DNA of 64,000 nt, taken from contig JALEPZ010000030.1 of NCBI GenBank assembly GCA_022767125.1, positions 33,238 through 97,237 of the forward strand. The letters are read 5' to 3'. Both the position numbers and the translations under genes were made by a program. The notes beneath the pieces were generated by a model. It was not told where the DNA came from, did no database searches, and was given only the letters and a program-made list of their open reading frames with translations. Source of the stretch: Phocaeicola plebeius (lineage in GTDB: Bacteria; Bacteroidota; Bacteroidia; Bacteroidales; Bacteroidaceae). This document shows positions 1 through 9,988 of the stretch, in pieces. Within the stretch, counting starts at the first letter, position 1; each line of letters begins with the position of its first letter.

Positions 1-1328
1 ATCCCCGCCTGCACTACGGCAACGGCTACAACAAGTACCCAGGTGCGGGCTACGATGAGGTGATGACTTCCGAAGACCTGGGCAAAGTGGAAGGCATCAT
101 CCTGTACAAGCAGTACCTGGACCCCCTGCTGTACCATCGCTTCAGCGACCTGGTACACGTGGAGGCCCACCGAGCCGACGCGCCCCAGCAGACCGTCGAC
201 CTGTTCCTGATGCGGAACGGAAAGCCCATCGGCAATGCCCAGTCGGGCTTCCACGGTGGAGAAGGCAAGGACCTGTGGGACTACTTCGAGGACCGCGACC
301 CGCGCCTGCCCATCAATTTCTGTCCGCCGGCACAAGCCAACGCCTATGTGAGCAACCCCCAGCCAGACAACATCAACACGTTCAAGAAATGGCAGTTCTG
401 GAAAACGGGGGAAAGCCTGCAAAACAAAGGGAAGTTCATCGTGACGGAAGAATACGAGCAGAAATTCCGCCGCTACATCGACTACTTCGGCGCGAACGTG
501 ACTTGCGAGAACGGAACGGGCGATGAAAGCATCGGTTCGAAACGCCTGCCGGGACACAACTGGGGAGGCTCGATGACACACTCGTCGCCAAACATCACCC
601 AATACTGCCAGACCGACAACTACATGCGCTGCTGGACAGGCTATTATTTCTGGAAACACTATACGGCATGGGAAGTGGGCAGCAACGGCTACTACCAGAC
701 ATCGGACAAACCCATCTTCACCATCGAAGAAGTGTTGCTGAACTATGCGGAAGCCGCTTTTGAAGTCGGCAAGTTCGACCAGGGTGTGGCCGACAAGACC
801 ATCAACAAGCTGCGCGATCGGGCCGGTGTAGCTCCCATGACCGTTGCTGACATCGGTGCCGACTTTGACCCGCAGCGTGACAAAGGCACTGCTGCCTGGA
901 CGAAAGGCTACGACAGCAAGACAAACTATGAGGTGGATCCGGTGTTGTGGGAAATCCGTCGTGAACGTCTGGTGGAACTCATGGGACAGGGATTCAGTTT
1001 CTACGACGTGAAGCGCTGGCACAAGGCCCCCTACTTCACCAACCGCCAGCCCTGCGGCGCATGGATTACCGCCACCCAAGTGCCTTATGGCACCGGTGTC
1101 TATACCGGACAATTTGTAGACTACAACGAAATCCAGCGCACGGGCTATGCCACTCCCCAGAACAACGACGTGGGGGCTGGATGGATCTATACCAAACACG
1201 GGCCTCTGTCCGTAGGTAGCGGCTGGAACGACACCTTCTACCTGGAAATGGTGCCGCAAGACCAGATCAACCTGAACCCGAACCTGACACAGAATCCGGG
1301 TTACGAAGAGCTGTTCGGCTCGAAATGA
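1..1328 (+). CDS. RagB/SusD family outer-membrane nutrient-binding lipoprotein, C-terminal part (5' end truncated by window edge)
   Basis: Frame is open from base 3 (PRLHYGNGYNKYPGAGYDEVMTSED...); SusD-like C-terminal motifs such as EVLLNYAEAAFEVG, INKLRDRAGV, VDPVLWEIRRERLVELMGQGFSFYDVKRW, LNPNLTQNPGY. Confidence 0.9.
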   Translation, partial: PRLHYGNGYNKYPGAGYDEVMTSEDLGKVEGIILYKQYLDPLLYHRFSDLVHVEAHRADAPQQTVDLFLMRNGKPIGNAQSGFHGGEGKDLWDYFEDRDPRLPINFCPPAQANAYVSNPQPDNINTFKKWQFWKTGESLQNKGKFIVTEEYEQKFRRYIDYFGANVTCENGTGDESIGSKRLPGHNWGGSMTHSSPNITQYCQTDNYMRCWTGYYFWKHYTAWEVGSNGYYQTSDKPIFTIEEVLLNYAEAAFEVGKFDQGVADKTINKLRDRAGVAPMTVADIGADFDPQRDKGTAAWTKGYDSKTNYEVDPVLWEIRRERLVELMGQGFSFYDVKRWHKAPYFTNRQPCGAWITATQVPYGTGVYTGQFVDYNEIQRTGYATPQNNDVGAGWIYTKHGPLSVGSGWNDTFYLEMVPQDQINLNPNLTQNPGYEELFGSK

Positions 1329-1342
1329 CCAGACCGATGACT

Positions 1343-1420
1343 TGTCATTCTGAGTGCAAGCGAAGAAAGTGGATACATCCACTAACGGTTTACAGCCCCT
1401 TCGCTTCACTCAGAATGACA
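1343..1420. repeat. Intergenic inverted-repeat element, copy A
   Basis: TGTCATTCTGAGTGCAAGCGAAG ... CTTCGCTTCACTCAGAATGACA, arms identical except one 1-nt indel. Confidence 0.85.
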
Positions 1421-1575
1421 TTTGCTATTCAGCGGTTCTTCAGGGCTGATCGATGAATACATCTTCGTTCCGGTATCTTCTCCTTTTATGAGATGTATCA
1501 GAAAATTGGGCAGAAAAATAATGGTTATTCCATCCATTTATACTACTTTTGTAGACTTTTAAATTTGAAGGACGG

Positions 1576-3483
1576 ATGGAACAGCACGCTTCTTATGAAT
1601 TATTGAACCAAATCGACAGCCCGGACGACCTGCGTCGGCTGATGCCGGAGCAACTGCCCGAAGTATGTGCAGAATTGCGACAGAAAATCATCGATGAACT
1701 GTCGAAGAACCCCGGACATTTCGGTTCCAGCCTCGGAGTGGTGGAACTGACAGTGGCCTTGCATTACTGCTTCAACACGCCCTACGACCGCATTGTATGG
1801 GACGTAGGCCACCAGGCGTACGGCCATAAGATACTGACCGGACGTCGGGACCGCTTCTGTACCAACCGGAAACTGAACGGACTGTGTCCTTTCCCCTCGC
1901 CGGAGGAAAGCGAATACGACACGTTCACCTGCGGACATGCCTCCAACTCCATTTCGGCAGCTCTGGGCATGGCGGTGGCCGCAGCCTACAAAGGAGAAAG
2001 CCAGCGCCAGGTGGTCGCCGTCATCGGCGATGGTGCCATGAGCGGCGGACTGGCGTTCGAAGGCCTGAACAATGCCTCCTCCACCCCCAACAATCTGCTC
2101 ATTATCCTGAACGACAACAATATGGCCATCGACCGTAGTGTAGGAGGCATGAAACAGTATCTGTTACACCTGCAGACTTCGGAAGGCTATAACCGCCTGC
2201 GTTACTGTCTCTCCCAGCGGCTCCACCAGTGGGGACTCCTCAGCGACGAACGCCGCAAAAGCATCCTGCGCTTCAACAACAGCCTGAAATCTGTCCTCGT
2301 GCAGCAACAGAACATCTTCGAGGGCATGAACATCCGGTATTTCGGCCCCGTAGACGGACACGATGTGATGGCCCTGACCAAGGTTCTGCATGAAATAAAA
2401 GGGATGAAAGGTCCCAAGCTCCTCCATATCCATACCACGAAAGGCAAAGGCTTCCGCCCGGCCGAAGAAGCTGCCACCTTATGGCACGCCCCCGGCATCT
2501 TTGACAAAGAAACGGGGAAACGCATTGTCTCCGACACGACCGGCATGCCTCCCTTGTTTCAAGACGTGTTTGGCCAGACCCTCCTGGAGCTGGCCCGGCA
2601 GAATGACAAGATCATCGGCGTGACACCGGCCATGCCGACCGGTTGCTCGATGAACATCCTCATGAACCAACTTCCGGGCCGGGCATTTGACGTGGGTATC
2701 GCCGAAGGCCATGCCGTGACGTTCTCCGGCGGTATGGCCAAGGAGGGCATGATTCCTTTCTGCAACATCTATTCATCGTTCATGCAACGGGCCTACGACA
2801 ACGTCATCCACGATGTGGCCATCCACCGCCAGCACGTAGTGCTCTGTCTGGACCGTGCCGGACTGGTAGGGGAAGACGGTCCCACCCACCATGGGGCTTT
2901 CGACCTGGCTTATTTCCGCCCGATTCCCCACCTGACCATTGCCTCGCCCTACGACGAGCACGAGTTGCGCCGGCTTATGTACACCGCCCAACTGCCCGAC
3001 CAGGGACCTTTCGTGATCCGTTATCCCCGAGGCCGGGGAGTGCTGACCGACTGGCAATGTCCGCTCGAAGCCGTAGAAGTAGGCAAGGGCCGTCGGCTGA
3101 AAGAGGGCAGCGATCTGGCCGTCATTACCCTTGGCCCTATCGGGAATACCGCCGCTCAAGCCATCCGACGGGTGGAAGAAGAGGGGAAAGGCAGTATTGC
3201 CCACTATGACCTTCGGTTCCTGAAACCGCTGGACACCGCCCTGCTGGACGAAGTGGGCCGACGATTCCGACGCATTGTCACCGTAGAAGACGGGGTGCGG
3301 CTGGGAGGTATGGGGTCGGCCGTCCTGGAATACCTGTCCGACCAAGGCTGTCTGCCGGTCATCCGGCGCCTGGGACTGCCTGACCGTTTCGTACAACACG
3401 GTCCGGTCGGCGACTTATACGCCCTGTGCGGCATCGATGCGGAAGGCATCTATCGTGCAATCATTGAAACCCTGAACGTATGA
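1576..3483 (+). CDS. dxs: 1-deoxy-D-xylulose-5-phosphate synthase
   Basis: 635 aa; transketolase-like motifs [64 protein letters not shown]. Confidence 0.97.
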   Translation: MEQHASYELLNQIDSPDDLRRLMPEQLPEVCAELRQKIIDELSKNPGHFGSSLGVVELTVALHYCFNTPYDRIVWDVGHQAYGHKILTGRRDRFCTNRKLNGLCPFPSPEESEYDTFTCGHASNSISAALGMAVAAAYKGESQRQVVAVIGDGAMSGGLAFEGLNNASSTPNNLLIILNDNNMAIDRSVGGMKQYLLHLQTSEGYNRLRYCLSQRLHQWGLLSDERRKSILRFNNSLKSVLVQQQNIFEGMNIRYFGPVDGHDVMALTKVLHEIKGMKGPKLLHIHTTKGKGFRPAEEAATLWHAPGIFDKETGKRIVSDTTGMPPLFQDVFGQTLLELARQNDKIIGVTPAMPTGCSMNILMNQLPGRAFDVGIAEGHAVTFSGGMAKEGMIPFCNIYSSFMQRAYDNVIHDVAIHRQHVVLCLDRAGLVGEDGPTHHGAFDLAYFRPIPHLTIASPYDEHELRRLMYTAQLPDQGPFVIRYPRGRGVLTDWQCPLEAVEVGKGRRLKEGSDLAVITLGPIGNTAAQAIRRVEEEGKGSIAHYDLRFLKPLDTALLDEVGRRFRRIVTVEDGVRLGGMGSAVLEYLSDQGCLPVIRRLGLPDRFVQHGPVGDLYALCGIDAEGIYRAIIETLNV

Positions 3484-4820
3484 AAATCATCATTGCCGGT
3501 GCCGGAGCAGTCGGCACCCATTTGGCCAAACTGCTTTCTGGCGAGAAACAAGATATTATCCTGATTGATGAGGACGAAGAGAAACTGTCGAAAGTGGGCA
3601 GCAACTTTGACCTCATGACCATCAACCTGTCCCCCACCTCGATTTCCGGACTCAAGGAAGCAGGGGTGACGGGTTGTGACCTATTCATTGCCGTCACTCC
3701 CATCGAAAGCCAGAACATGACGGCCTGTATGCTGGCCACCAGCCTGGGAGCCAGGAAAACAGTGGCCCGTATCGACAATTACGAATACCTGCTGCCGAAG
3801 CACAAGGAATTCTTTGCCCGACTGGGGGTCCATTCGCTCATTTATCCGGAGATGCTGGCAGCCCGCGACATTGTGGATGCCGTCAGGATGAGCTGGATCC
3901 GCCAATGGTGGGAATTTGCCGGAGGAGCCCTGGTACTGATCGGTACCAAAATGCGCGAAACAGCGGAAATCCTGAATGTCCCCTTGCACGAACTGGGTGG
4001 CAGGAACATCCCCTTCCACATTGTCGCCATCAAGCGGGGAGCGGAAACCATTATTCCCCGAGGCGATGACTACATCCGGCTGAACGATGTGGTCTATTTC
4101 ACGACCACCAAGAAATACATTCCCTATATCCGCAAAATTGCCGGCAAGGAGAATTATGCCGACATCCGCAATGTCATGATCATGGGAGGAAGCCGCATTG
4201 CCGTCCGAGCCGCACAGTATATGCCCGACTATATGCGTACCAAGATCATCGAAAACAACCTGGCCCGCTGCCATCGTCTCACGGAACTGGTAGACGACAA
4301 TGTCATGGTCATCAACGGTGACGGCCGGGATGTGGAGCTGTTGCTGGAAGAGGGTATCAAGAACACCGAAGCCTTTGTAGCCCTGACGGACAGTTCGGAA
4401 ACGAACATCCTGGCCTGCCTGGCCGCCAAACGGCTGGGGGTCACCAAAACGGTGGCAGAGGTGGAGAATGTGGACTACATCAGCATGGCGGAAAGTCTAG
4501 ATATCGGTACGGTGATCAACAAAAAGTTCATTGCGGCCAGCCATATCTACCAGATGATGCTGGATGCAGATGTGTCGAACGTAAAGTGCCTGACCTTCGC
4601 AAATGCCGATGTGGCAGAATTCACGGTCAAGGAAGGCTCCATGATTACCCGTTCTGCCGTCAAGAACATCGGCCTGCCGAAAGGTGCGACCATAGGAGGA
4701 CTGATTCGTAACGGCGAAGGTATACTGGTAACGGGCAATACCGTCATCCAGCCCGACGACCATGTCGTGGTATTCTGTCTGGGGATGATGATCAAGAAAC
4801 TGGAGAAGTATTTCAACTGA
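3480..4820 (+). CDS. trkA: Trk system potassium transporter regulatory subunit TrkA
   Basis: 446 aa; duplicated RCK/TrkA-N Rossmann domains ([35 protein letters not shown]) and TrkA-C; ATGA overlap with dxs. Confidence 0.95.
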   Translation: MKIIIAGAGAVGTHLAKLLSGEKQDIILIDEDEEKLSKVGSNFDLMTINLSPTSISGLKEAGVTGCDLFIAVTPIESQNMTACMLATSLGARKTVARIDNYEYLLPKHKEFFARLGVHSLIYPEMLAARDIVDAVRMSWIRQWWEFAGGALVLIGTKMRETAEILNVPLHELGGRNIPFHIVAIKRGAETIIPRGDDYIRLNDVVYFTTTKKYIPYIRKIAGKENYADIRNVMIMGGSRIAVRAAQYMPDYMRTKIIENNLARCHRLTELVDDNVMVINGDGRDVELLLEEGIKNTEAFVALTDSSETNILACLAAKRLGVTKTVAEVENVDYISMAESLDIGTVINKKFIAASHIYQMMLDADVSNVKCLTFANADVAEFTVKEGSMITRSAVKNIGLPKGATIGGLIRNGEGILVTGNTVIQPDDHVVVFCLGMMIKKLEKYFN

Positions 4821-4870
4821 GTACTCTCCATGTGGAGGAGTCAAAGGCCAATACCTTAATATAAAAAGAC

Positions 4871-4909
4871 GAATCGCTAACAGCTCGATTATTCAGCTAT
4901 TAGCGATTC
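4871..4909 (-). terminator. Terminator-like hairpin downstream of tRNA-Phe (also between it and trkA)
   Basis: GAATCGCTAACAGCT / AGCTATTAGCGATTC, 15-bp arms with 1 mismatch, 9-nt loop; on minus strand followed by GTCTTTTTAT. Confidence 0.7.
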
Positions 4910-4915
4910 ATCCAG

Positions 4916-4988
4916 TGGTGTCACCAGGAATCGAACCGGGGACACAAGGATTTTCAGTCCTTTGCTCTACCAACTGAGCTATGACACC
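4916..4988 (-). tRNA. tRNA-Phe (anticodon GAA)
   Basis: Reverse complement GGTGTCATAGCTCAGTTGGTAGAGCAAAGGACTGAAAATCCTTGTGTCCCCGGTTCGATTCCTGGTGACACCA folds as a cloverleaf; CCA tail not encoded. Confidence 0.96.
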
Positions 4989-5165
4989 ATCGTTGTTTCT
5001 TGATTGCGGGTGCAAAGGTAGACATTATTTTCGAATCTGCAAACTTTTCCGAAGAAAAAAACATATTTTGAAAATAATTGTTCCCCAACAACTACACAAG
5101 AAGCTTTTTCGCTGTGCCTTCGATACCCTATCATCTAAGGTAACGGAGTGAAGAATCCGTCTTCG

Positions 5166-6203
5166 CTATTCCTTCAACGGGTTCCACCCCTGCGCCTTCA
5201 GCTCCAGCTCGTTACCGTCGCGGGTAATCAAAGCACACCCCAAATCAGGAGCTGTCATGTGGCCGATTACCTTCACATCCTCCAACTGCGACACCTGTTC
5301 GCGCAGCGCCAACGGTACCGTAAAGAGCAACTCGTAATCCTCACCGCCATTCAAGGCACAGGTACTCAAGTTCATGTTGAATTCCTCCGCCATCACCGCT
5401 GTCTGATAGTCAATCGGGATACGCTCCTCATAGACCCTACATCCCGTTCCGCTTTGGGAGCAGATGTGCAACAGTTCGGACGACAGGCCATCCGACACAT
5501 CCATCATGGCCGTAGGGCGGATACCCGCCTTCGCCAGCCGTTCCACCACATCCCGTCGAGCCTCCGGCTTCAGGAAACGTTCCAGCAAGTACTCCTTCCC
5601 CGCAAAATCTGGTTGCACTTCGGTCTCCCCCTGGAACACCGCCTTCTCACGTTCCATGAGCTGGAGTCCCATGTAAGCGGCTCCCAGGTCACCACTGACA
5701 CAAATCAAGTCGGTAGGCTTGGCTCCGTTACGATAGACCACCTGTTCTTTGTCGGCCGAACCGATACACGTGATGGAAATGGCCAGTCCTGTCACCGAGG
5801 AGGTCGTATCCCCTCCCACCAGGTCCACCTGATGCCGCTGGCAAGCCAGCTTCAGGCCATCGTAGAACTCGTCCAAGTCCTCGATGCAGAAACGTTTGGA
5901 AACGGCGATAGATACCGTCATCTGTTTCGGTCTGCCGTTCATGGCATAAATATCAGAGAAATTCACCATGGCCGACTTGTAGCCCAAATGCTTCAACGGC
6001 GTATAGACCAAGTCAAAATGAACCCCCTCCATCAGCAGGTCGGTTGTAACCAGCACCTGCCTGTCCGGAAACTCCAGTACGGCAGCATCGTCGCCCACTC
6101 CGTATTTCGTTTCCGGATTCTGTAATTGAATACCTTCGGTGAGATGCTTAATCAGCCCAAACTCACCCAATGTAGCTATTTCTGTTCGGATTCCCTCGTG
6201 CAT
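5166..6203 (-). CDS. thiL: Thiamine-monophosphate kinase
   Basis: 345 aa; GVGDDAAVLEF, TTDLLMEGVHFDL, DVSDGLSSELLHI motifs typical of ThiL. Confidence 0.95.
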   Translation of the reverse strand: MHEGIRTEIATLGEFGLIKHLTEGIQLQNPETKYGVGDDAAVLEFPDRQVLVTTDLLMEGVHFDLVYTPLKHLGYKSAMVNFSDIYAMNGRPKQMTVSIAVSKRFCIEDLDEFYDGLKLACQRHQVDLVGGDTTSSVTGLAISITCIGSADKEQVVYRNGAKPTDLICVSGDLGAAYMGLQLMEREKAVFQGETEVQPDFAGKEYLLERFLKPEARRDVVERLAKAGIRPTAMMDVSDGLSSELLHICSQSGTGCRVYEERIPIDYQTAVMAEEFNMNLSTCALNGGEDYELLFTVPLALREQVSQLEDVKVIGHMTAPDLGCALITRDGNELELKAQGWNPLKE

Positions 6204-6206
6204 AAT

Positions 6207-7019
6207 TCAAATTCTGTTTATAAGTTCTTTCATCAAAGTCGTCATTCTGGGCTGTGCTGCATCAGCCACCTGCTGTACTTCCTCATGGGATGCTTCCGCA
6301 ACGGCATCTGCCGATGCCGCCACGTTCGTAATGACCGACACGCCCAGCACCTTCATGCCACAATGGCGGGCCACTATTACCTCGGGCACGGTAGACATCC
6401 CCACCGCATCGGCACCCAGCAGACGGAACATCCGGTATTCGGCAGGAGTTTCGTAAGTAGGCCCTTGTGTCCCCAAATAAACCCCCTTTCTGAGCAACCA
6501 TCCTTTCTCACCGGCCAAACGCATAGCCAGTTCCACCCATTCTTTCGAATACGCCTCACTCATGTCCGGGAAGCGCGGGCCATAAGGTATATTGTGTCCC
6601 CGCAAGGGATGTTCAGGAAACAAGTTGATATGATCGGTAATCATCATCAGATCCCCTACCTTGAAATCGGGATGAGTTCCCCCTGCCGCATTGGACACAA
6701 ACAACTTGCGGATACCCAATGCATGCATGACCCGGATAGGAAAGGTTACCTCCTTCATGCCGTACCCTTCATAATAATGAAAACGGCCCTGCATGGCCAT
6801 CACGTCCCGATTCCCCAGACGGCCGATGATGAGTTTTCCACCATGACCTTCCACCGTAGACACCGGGAAGTGAGGGATGTCGGCATAGTCAATTTCCTGC
6901 TTGTCGGAAATTTCGTGTACCAGACTGCCCAAACCAGTTCCCAGGATAATCGCTAGTTCAGGATGACACCGCATCTTCCCGTTCAGGAAATCAGCAGCTT
7001 CTTGTATTCTCTCTAACAT
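6207..7019 (-). CDS. Purine nucleoside phosphorylase (PNP I / PunA type)
   Basis: 270 aa; AIILGTGLGSLV, GRFHYYEGY, NAAGGTHPDF, GADAVGMSTVPEVIVARHCGM. Confidence 0.95.
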   Translation of the reverse strand: MLERIQEAADFLNGKMRCHPELAIILGTGLGSLVHEISDKQEIDYADIPHFPVSTVEGHGGKLIIGRLGNRDVMAMQGRFHYYEGYGMKEVTFPIRVMHALGIRKLFVSNAAGGTHPDFKVGDLMMITDHINLFPEHPLRGHNIPYGPRFPDMSEAYSKEWVELAMRLAGEKGWLLRKGVYLGTQGPTYETPAEYRMFRLLGADAVGMSTVPEVIVARHCGMKVLGVSVITNVAASADAVAEASHEEVQQVADAAQPRMTTLMKELINRI

Positions 7020-8082
7020 ATTCTGTAATCATTTGATTAAAGCGTTCTTGATCGTGCCCCTCAAACGCCACTTCCACCGGAAGCACATAAAGGCAAGATT
7101 TCAATGTCTCGGAAAGCCCCGCCAGACCGACCAGCCGGGACGCATCCTTTTCAGTCGTGATGACCAGCCGGTTCCCTTCCGGCAATGCTGCAAACATCGT
7201 TTCCATCCGTTGGACATCCGCTACGGAAAAATCGTGATGGTCGGCAAATGTCAGTGGCACGATGTGCTGCGTATAGCGTGACAGTTCGTCCCTCAAGGCA
7301 GCCGGGGAGGCGATACCGGTCAGCAGCAGCACATGCTCCTCCTCCCGAAGGCTTTTCAGACGACGTTCGGACAGGGACACAAACAAAGGCTGCAAGGCCC
7401 CATATTCCAATGTGGTAAAAAACACCTCTTGTCCGGACAAAGGAGCCAATTCCTCAAGATACCGCTGCTTCTCCTGCCTGGACAAGCCAGACGGACACTT
7501 GGTGACCAAAATGGCATCGGCCCGTTGCTTTCCCTTCACCGGCTCCCGCAAACGTCCGGCAGGCAACAGCTCATCCCGGAAAAAAGGACGTCGATAGTCG
7601 GTCAGCAACAAGCTTAAGCCTGGAGCCACATAGCGATGCTGGAACGCATCGTCCAACAAGATGACATTGACCCCGGGAGCTGTTGTTCCGTCCGTCAGCC
7701 GTTCTATACCCTCACAACGGTCTGCATCGACCGCCACGTATATCTCCGGAAACTTATGGGCCATCTGATAAGGTTCATCCCCCAGCTGAGCAGCCGTCGT
7801 CGCTGCATCTGCCAGCACGAACCCTTTTGTCTGACGGCGATAGCCACGGCTCAATACGGCCACCGTATAGGTCTCCTGCAACAGGCGGACAAGGTATTCG
7901 GTATGCGGTGTCTTTCCTGTTCCTCCCACCGCCAGATTCCCTATACAGATAACCGGCAACGGGAAACGGCGAGACGGCAGGATGCCACGATCAAACAGCC
8001 AGTTGCGTAGTCCGACCCCCCATCCATAAACCACTGACAGCGGATACAACGCACGACAGACAGACACTTGTGGAACAATCAT
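6991..8082 (-). CDS. lpxK: Tetraacyldisaccharide 4'-kinase
   Basis: 363 aa; VICIGNLAVGGTGKTPHTEYL, ILLDDAFQHRYV; overlaps PNP start by 29 nt. Confidence 0.95.
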   Translation of the reverse strand: MIVPQVSVCRALYPLSVVYGWGVGLRNWLFDRGILPSRRFPLPVICIGNLAVGGTGKTPHTEYLVRLLQETYTVAVLSRGYRRQTKGFVLADAATTAAQLGDEPYQMAHKFPEIYVAVDADRCEGIERLTDGTTAPGVNVILLDDAFQHRYVAPGLSLLLTDYRRPFFRDELLPAGRLREPVKGKQRADAILVTKCPSGLSRQEKQRYLEELAPLSGQEVFFTTLEYGALQPLFVSLSERRLKSLREEEHVLLLTGIASPAALRDELSRYTQHIVPLTFADHHDFSVADVQRMETMFAALPEGNRLVITTEKDASRLVGLAGLSETLKSCLYVLPVEVAFEGHDQERFNQMITEYVRENTRSC

Positions 8083-8092
8083 CGTAGCACCA

Positions 8093-9868
8093 TTAACGGA
8101 CTGTCAGTTCAAAAGGCAAACGGGCCTGCAAGCGATCGGCCTCTTTCAGCTGCCGCAGCAATGAGAAACTATGGTAGTATTCCTCAAAAGGAGCACTGAG
8201 ATGCGCAGAGATATAACGGTCTGTCCCCACTTCCATCAACCGGTCCAGCATGTTCCGGCTCGACGGATAACTGACAATGGAATAGGCATCCACGCCCGAA
8301 CGCTTCACCGCCTCATCAATAGCCACCTCAATACCTCCCAACTGGTCTACCAGTTTCAGACGCTTTGCCTGGATGCCGGTCCACACCCGCCCCTCAGCAA
8401 TGGCCAGGATCGAGTCTTGCGGCAACCGACGGCCATCGGCACAACGGCGGGTAAAGAGTTCGTATCCCCTGTTCACCATCTGTTGCATCAGGGCCTTCTC
8501 TTCGTCGGTCCAAGGCCGGCTCAAATCGCCCATGTCCGAAAGACGGTTCGTCTTCACCGTTTCAATGCGTACACCCAGCGTCTGGTTAATCAGCTTCGAG
8601 GCATTCGGCACCATCCCGAAGATGCCGATAGATCCCGTCAGCGTAATAGGTTCGGCCACAATCCAGTCGGCAGCACACGAAATGTAATAACCGCCCGAAG
8701 CCGCAAAGTCTCCCATAGAAACCACCACCGGCTTCTCTGCTTTCAGTAGCGTCACCTCCCGCCAGATTTGTTCAGAAGCGAAGGCACTTCCTCCGGGCGA
8801 ATTCACCCGCAACACCACCGCTTTCACGTTCTCGTCCTTGCGCAACCGGCGCAGGTCGGAGATGACCGACTCCGCATGAATGCCTTCCTGCTGATACGAC
8901 CCGTCCGTATGGTTGTCAATCTCGCCGGACGCATAGTAGACAGCGACAATGTTTCCACTCATATCCTTCGGGACATTCCGCTGTACGCCCATCATATCAT
9001 TCGTATAGAGAGTTTCCAGTTCATCCTCGTCCTCTACACCCATCTGCTGCACCAACAGGTCCAGCACCTGGTCTTTATAGAGCAACGTATCGGCCAGTCC
9101 GTTGTTGACATACGTTTCTGCCGGCTGCATCTCCATGCAGGCATCCGCCTGACGGTTCAGCTCATCGGCGGTCAGGGAGCGCGATGCAGCGACATCTCCC
9201 ACCATTTGCTGCCAGACCTCCGTCAGATACGCCTGAATCTGTTCCCGGTTAGCATCACTCATTTCGGTAGCGACAAACGGCTCGACGGCCGCCTTGTAGG
9301 ATCCCACGCGGAACACCTGCATTTCTACTCCTACCTTATCGAGCAACCCCTTCAGGAACAGCGTCTGCAGCCGCAGTCCGCTCCAGGAAATGCTGCCCTG
9401 CGGATGAACAATAATCCGGTCGGCCACGCTGGCAATATAATACGTATTCTGCTGATAACTGTCTCCATACGCAAGAATAAACTTGCCGCTCTCTTTGAAG
9501 TCGGCCAATGCATCGTGAAGGGCTTGCATGGTAGCCGGCGCACAAGCCAACGAACCTGCCTTCACATAAATTCCCTTGATCCTGTCATTCTCCTTCGCTT
9601 TCCGTATCGAAGCCAACAGGTCATCCAATCCGATATACGACTGCGTATCTCCCAGATACTTGTCGACCGGACTGGAAGCAAACCGCTCCACGACAGTTCC
9701 GTCCAATTCAAGCACATACACTGAATTCTCCTTGACCTTGGTCTCCGTTTCCGAAGAGACGGAAGCCACGAAACCGGCCAGCGTCAGAATACCGATCAAC
9801 ACACAAGCAATCCCGGCTATGAACCATCCCACAATGGACGCCAACGTAAACTTTAAGAAATCTTTCAT
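8093..9868 (-). CDS. sppA: Signal peptide peptidase SppA, 67K type
   Basis: 591 aa; N-terminal TM, VKAVVLRVNSPGGSAFASEQIW, ASGGYYISCAADWIVAEPITLTGSIGIFG. Confidence 0.95.
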   Translation of the reverse strand: MKDFLKFTLASIVGWFIAGIACVLIGILTLAGFVASVSSETETKVKENSVYVLELDGTVVERFASSPVDKYLGDTQSYIGLDDLLASIRKAKENDRIKGIYVKAGSLACAPATMQALHDALADFKESGKFILAYGDSYQQNTYYIASVADRIIVHPQGSISWSGLRLQTLFLKGLLDKVGVEMQVFRVGSYKAAVEPFVATEMSDANREQIQAYLTEVWQQMVGDVAASRSLTADELNRQADACMEMQPAETYVNNGLADTLLYKDQVLDLLVQQMGVEDEDELETLYTNDMMGVQRNVPKDMSGNIVAVYYASGEIDNHTDGSYQQEGIHAESVISDLRRLRKDENVKAVVLRVNSPGGSAFASEQIWREVTLLKAEKPVVVSMGDFAASGGYYISCAADWIVAEPITLTGSIGIFGMVPNASKLINQTLGVRIETVKTNRLSDMGDLSRPWTDEEKALMQQMVNRGYELFTRRCADGRRLPQDSILAIAEGRVWTGIQAKRLKLVDQLGGIEVAIDEAVKRSGVDAYSIVSYPSSRNMLDRLMEVGTDRYISAHLSAPFEEYYHSFSLLRQLKEADRLQARLPFELTVR

Positions 9869-9898
9869 ATCAACGTGTCTTTAATAATTTGCTGCGAA

Positions 9899-9930
9899 CA
9901 AAAGTACGAAAACTGTATGAAAACGCCAAA
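9899..9930 (-). promoter_or_regulatory. Bacteroides-type promoter for sppA
   Basis: Minus strand TTTG (9927-9930), 20-nt spacer, TACTTTTG (9899-9906); matches -33 TTTG / -7 TAnnTTTG. Confidence 0.7.
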
Positions 9931-9988
9931 AGCGCATCCCGAAAAATATCAGTATGCGCTTTTGTAACCCGTTGTTTCTTGCCGGGAA

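Noticed and set aside
5148-6125. Long ORF antisense to thiL (325 aa)
   Set aside because: Shadow ORF opposite a confident ThiL coding sequence; low-complexity His/Gln/Arg-rich translation.
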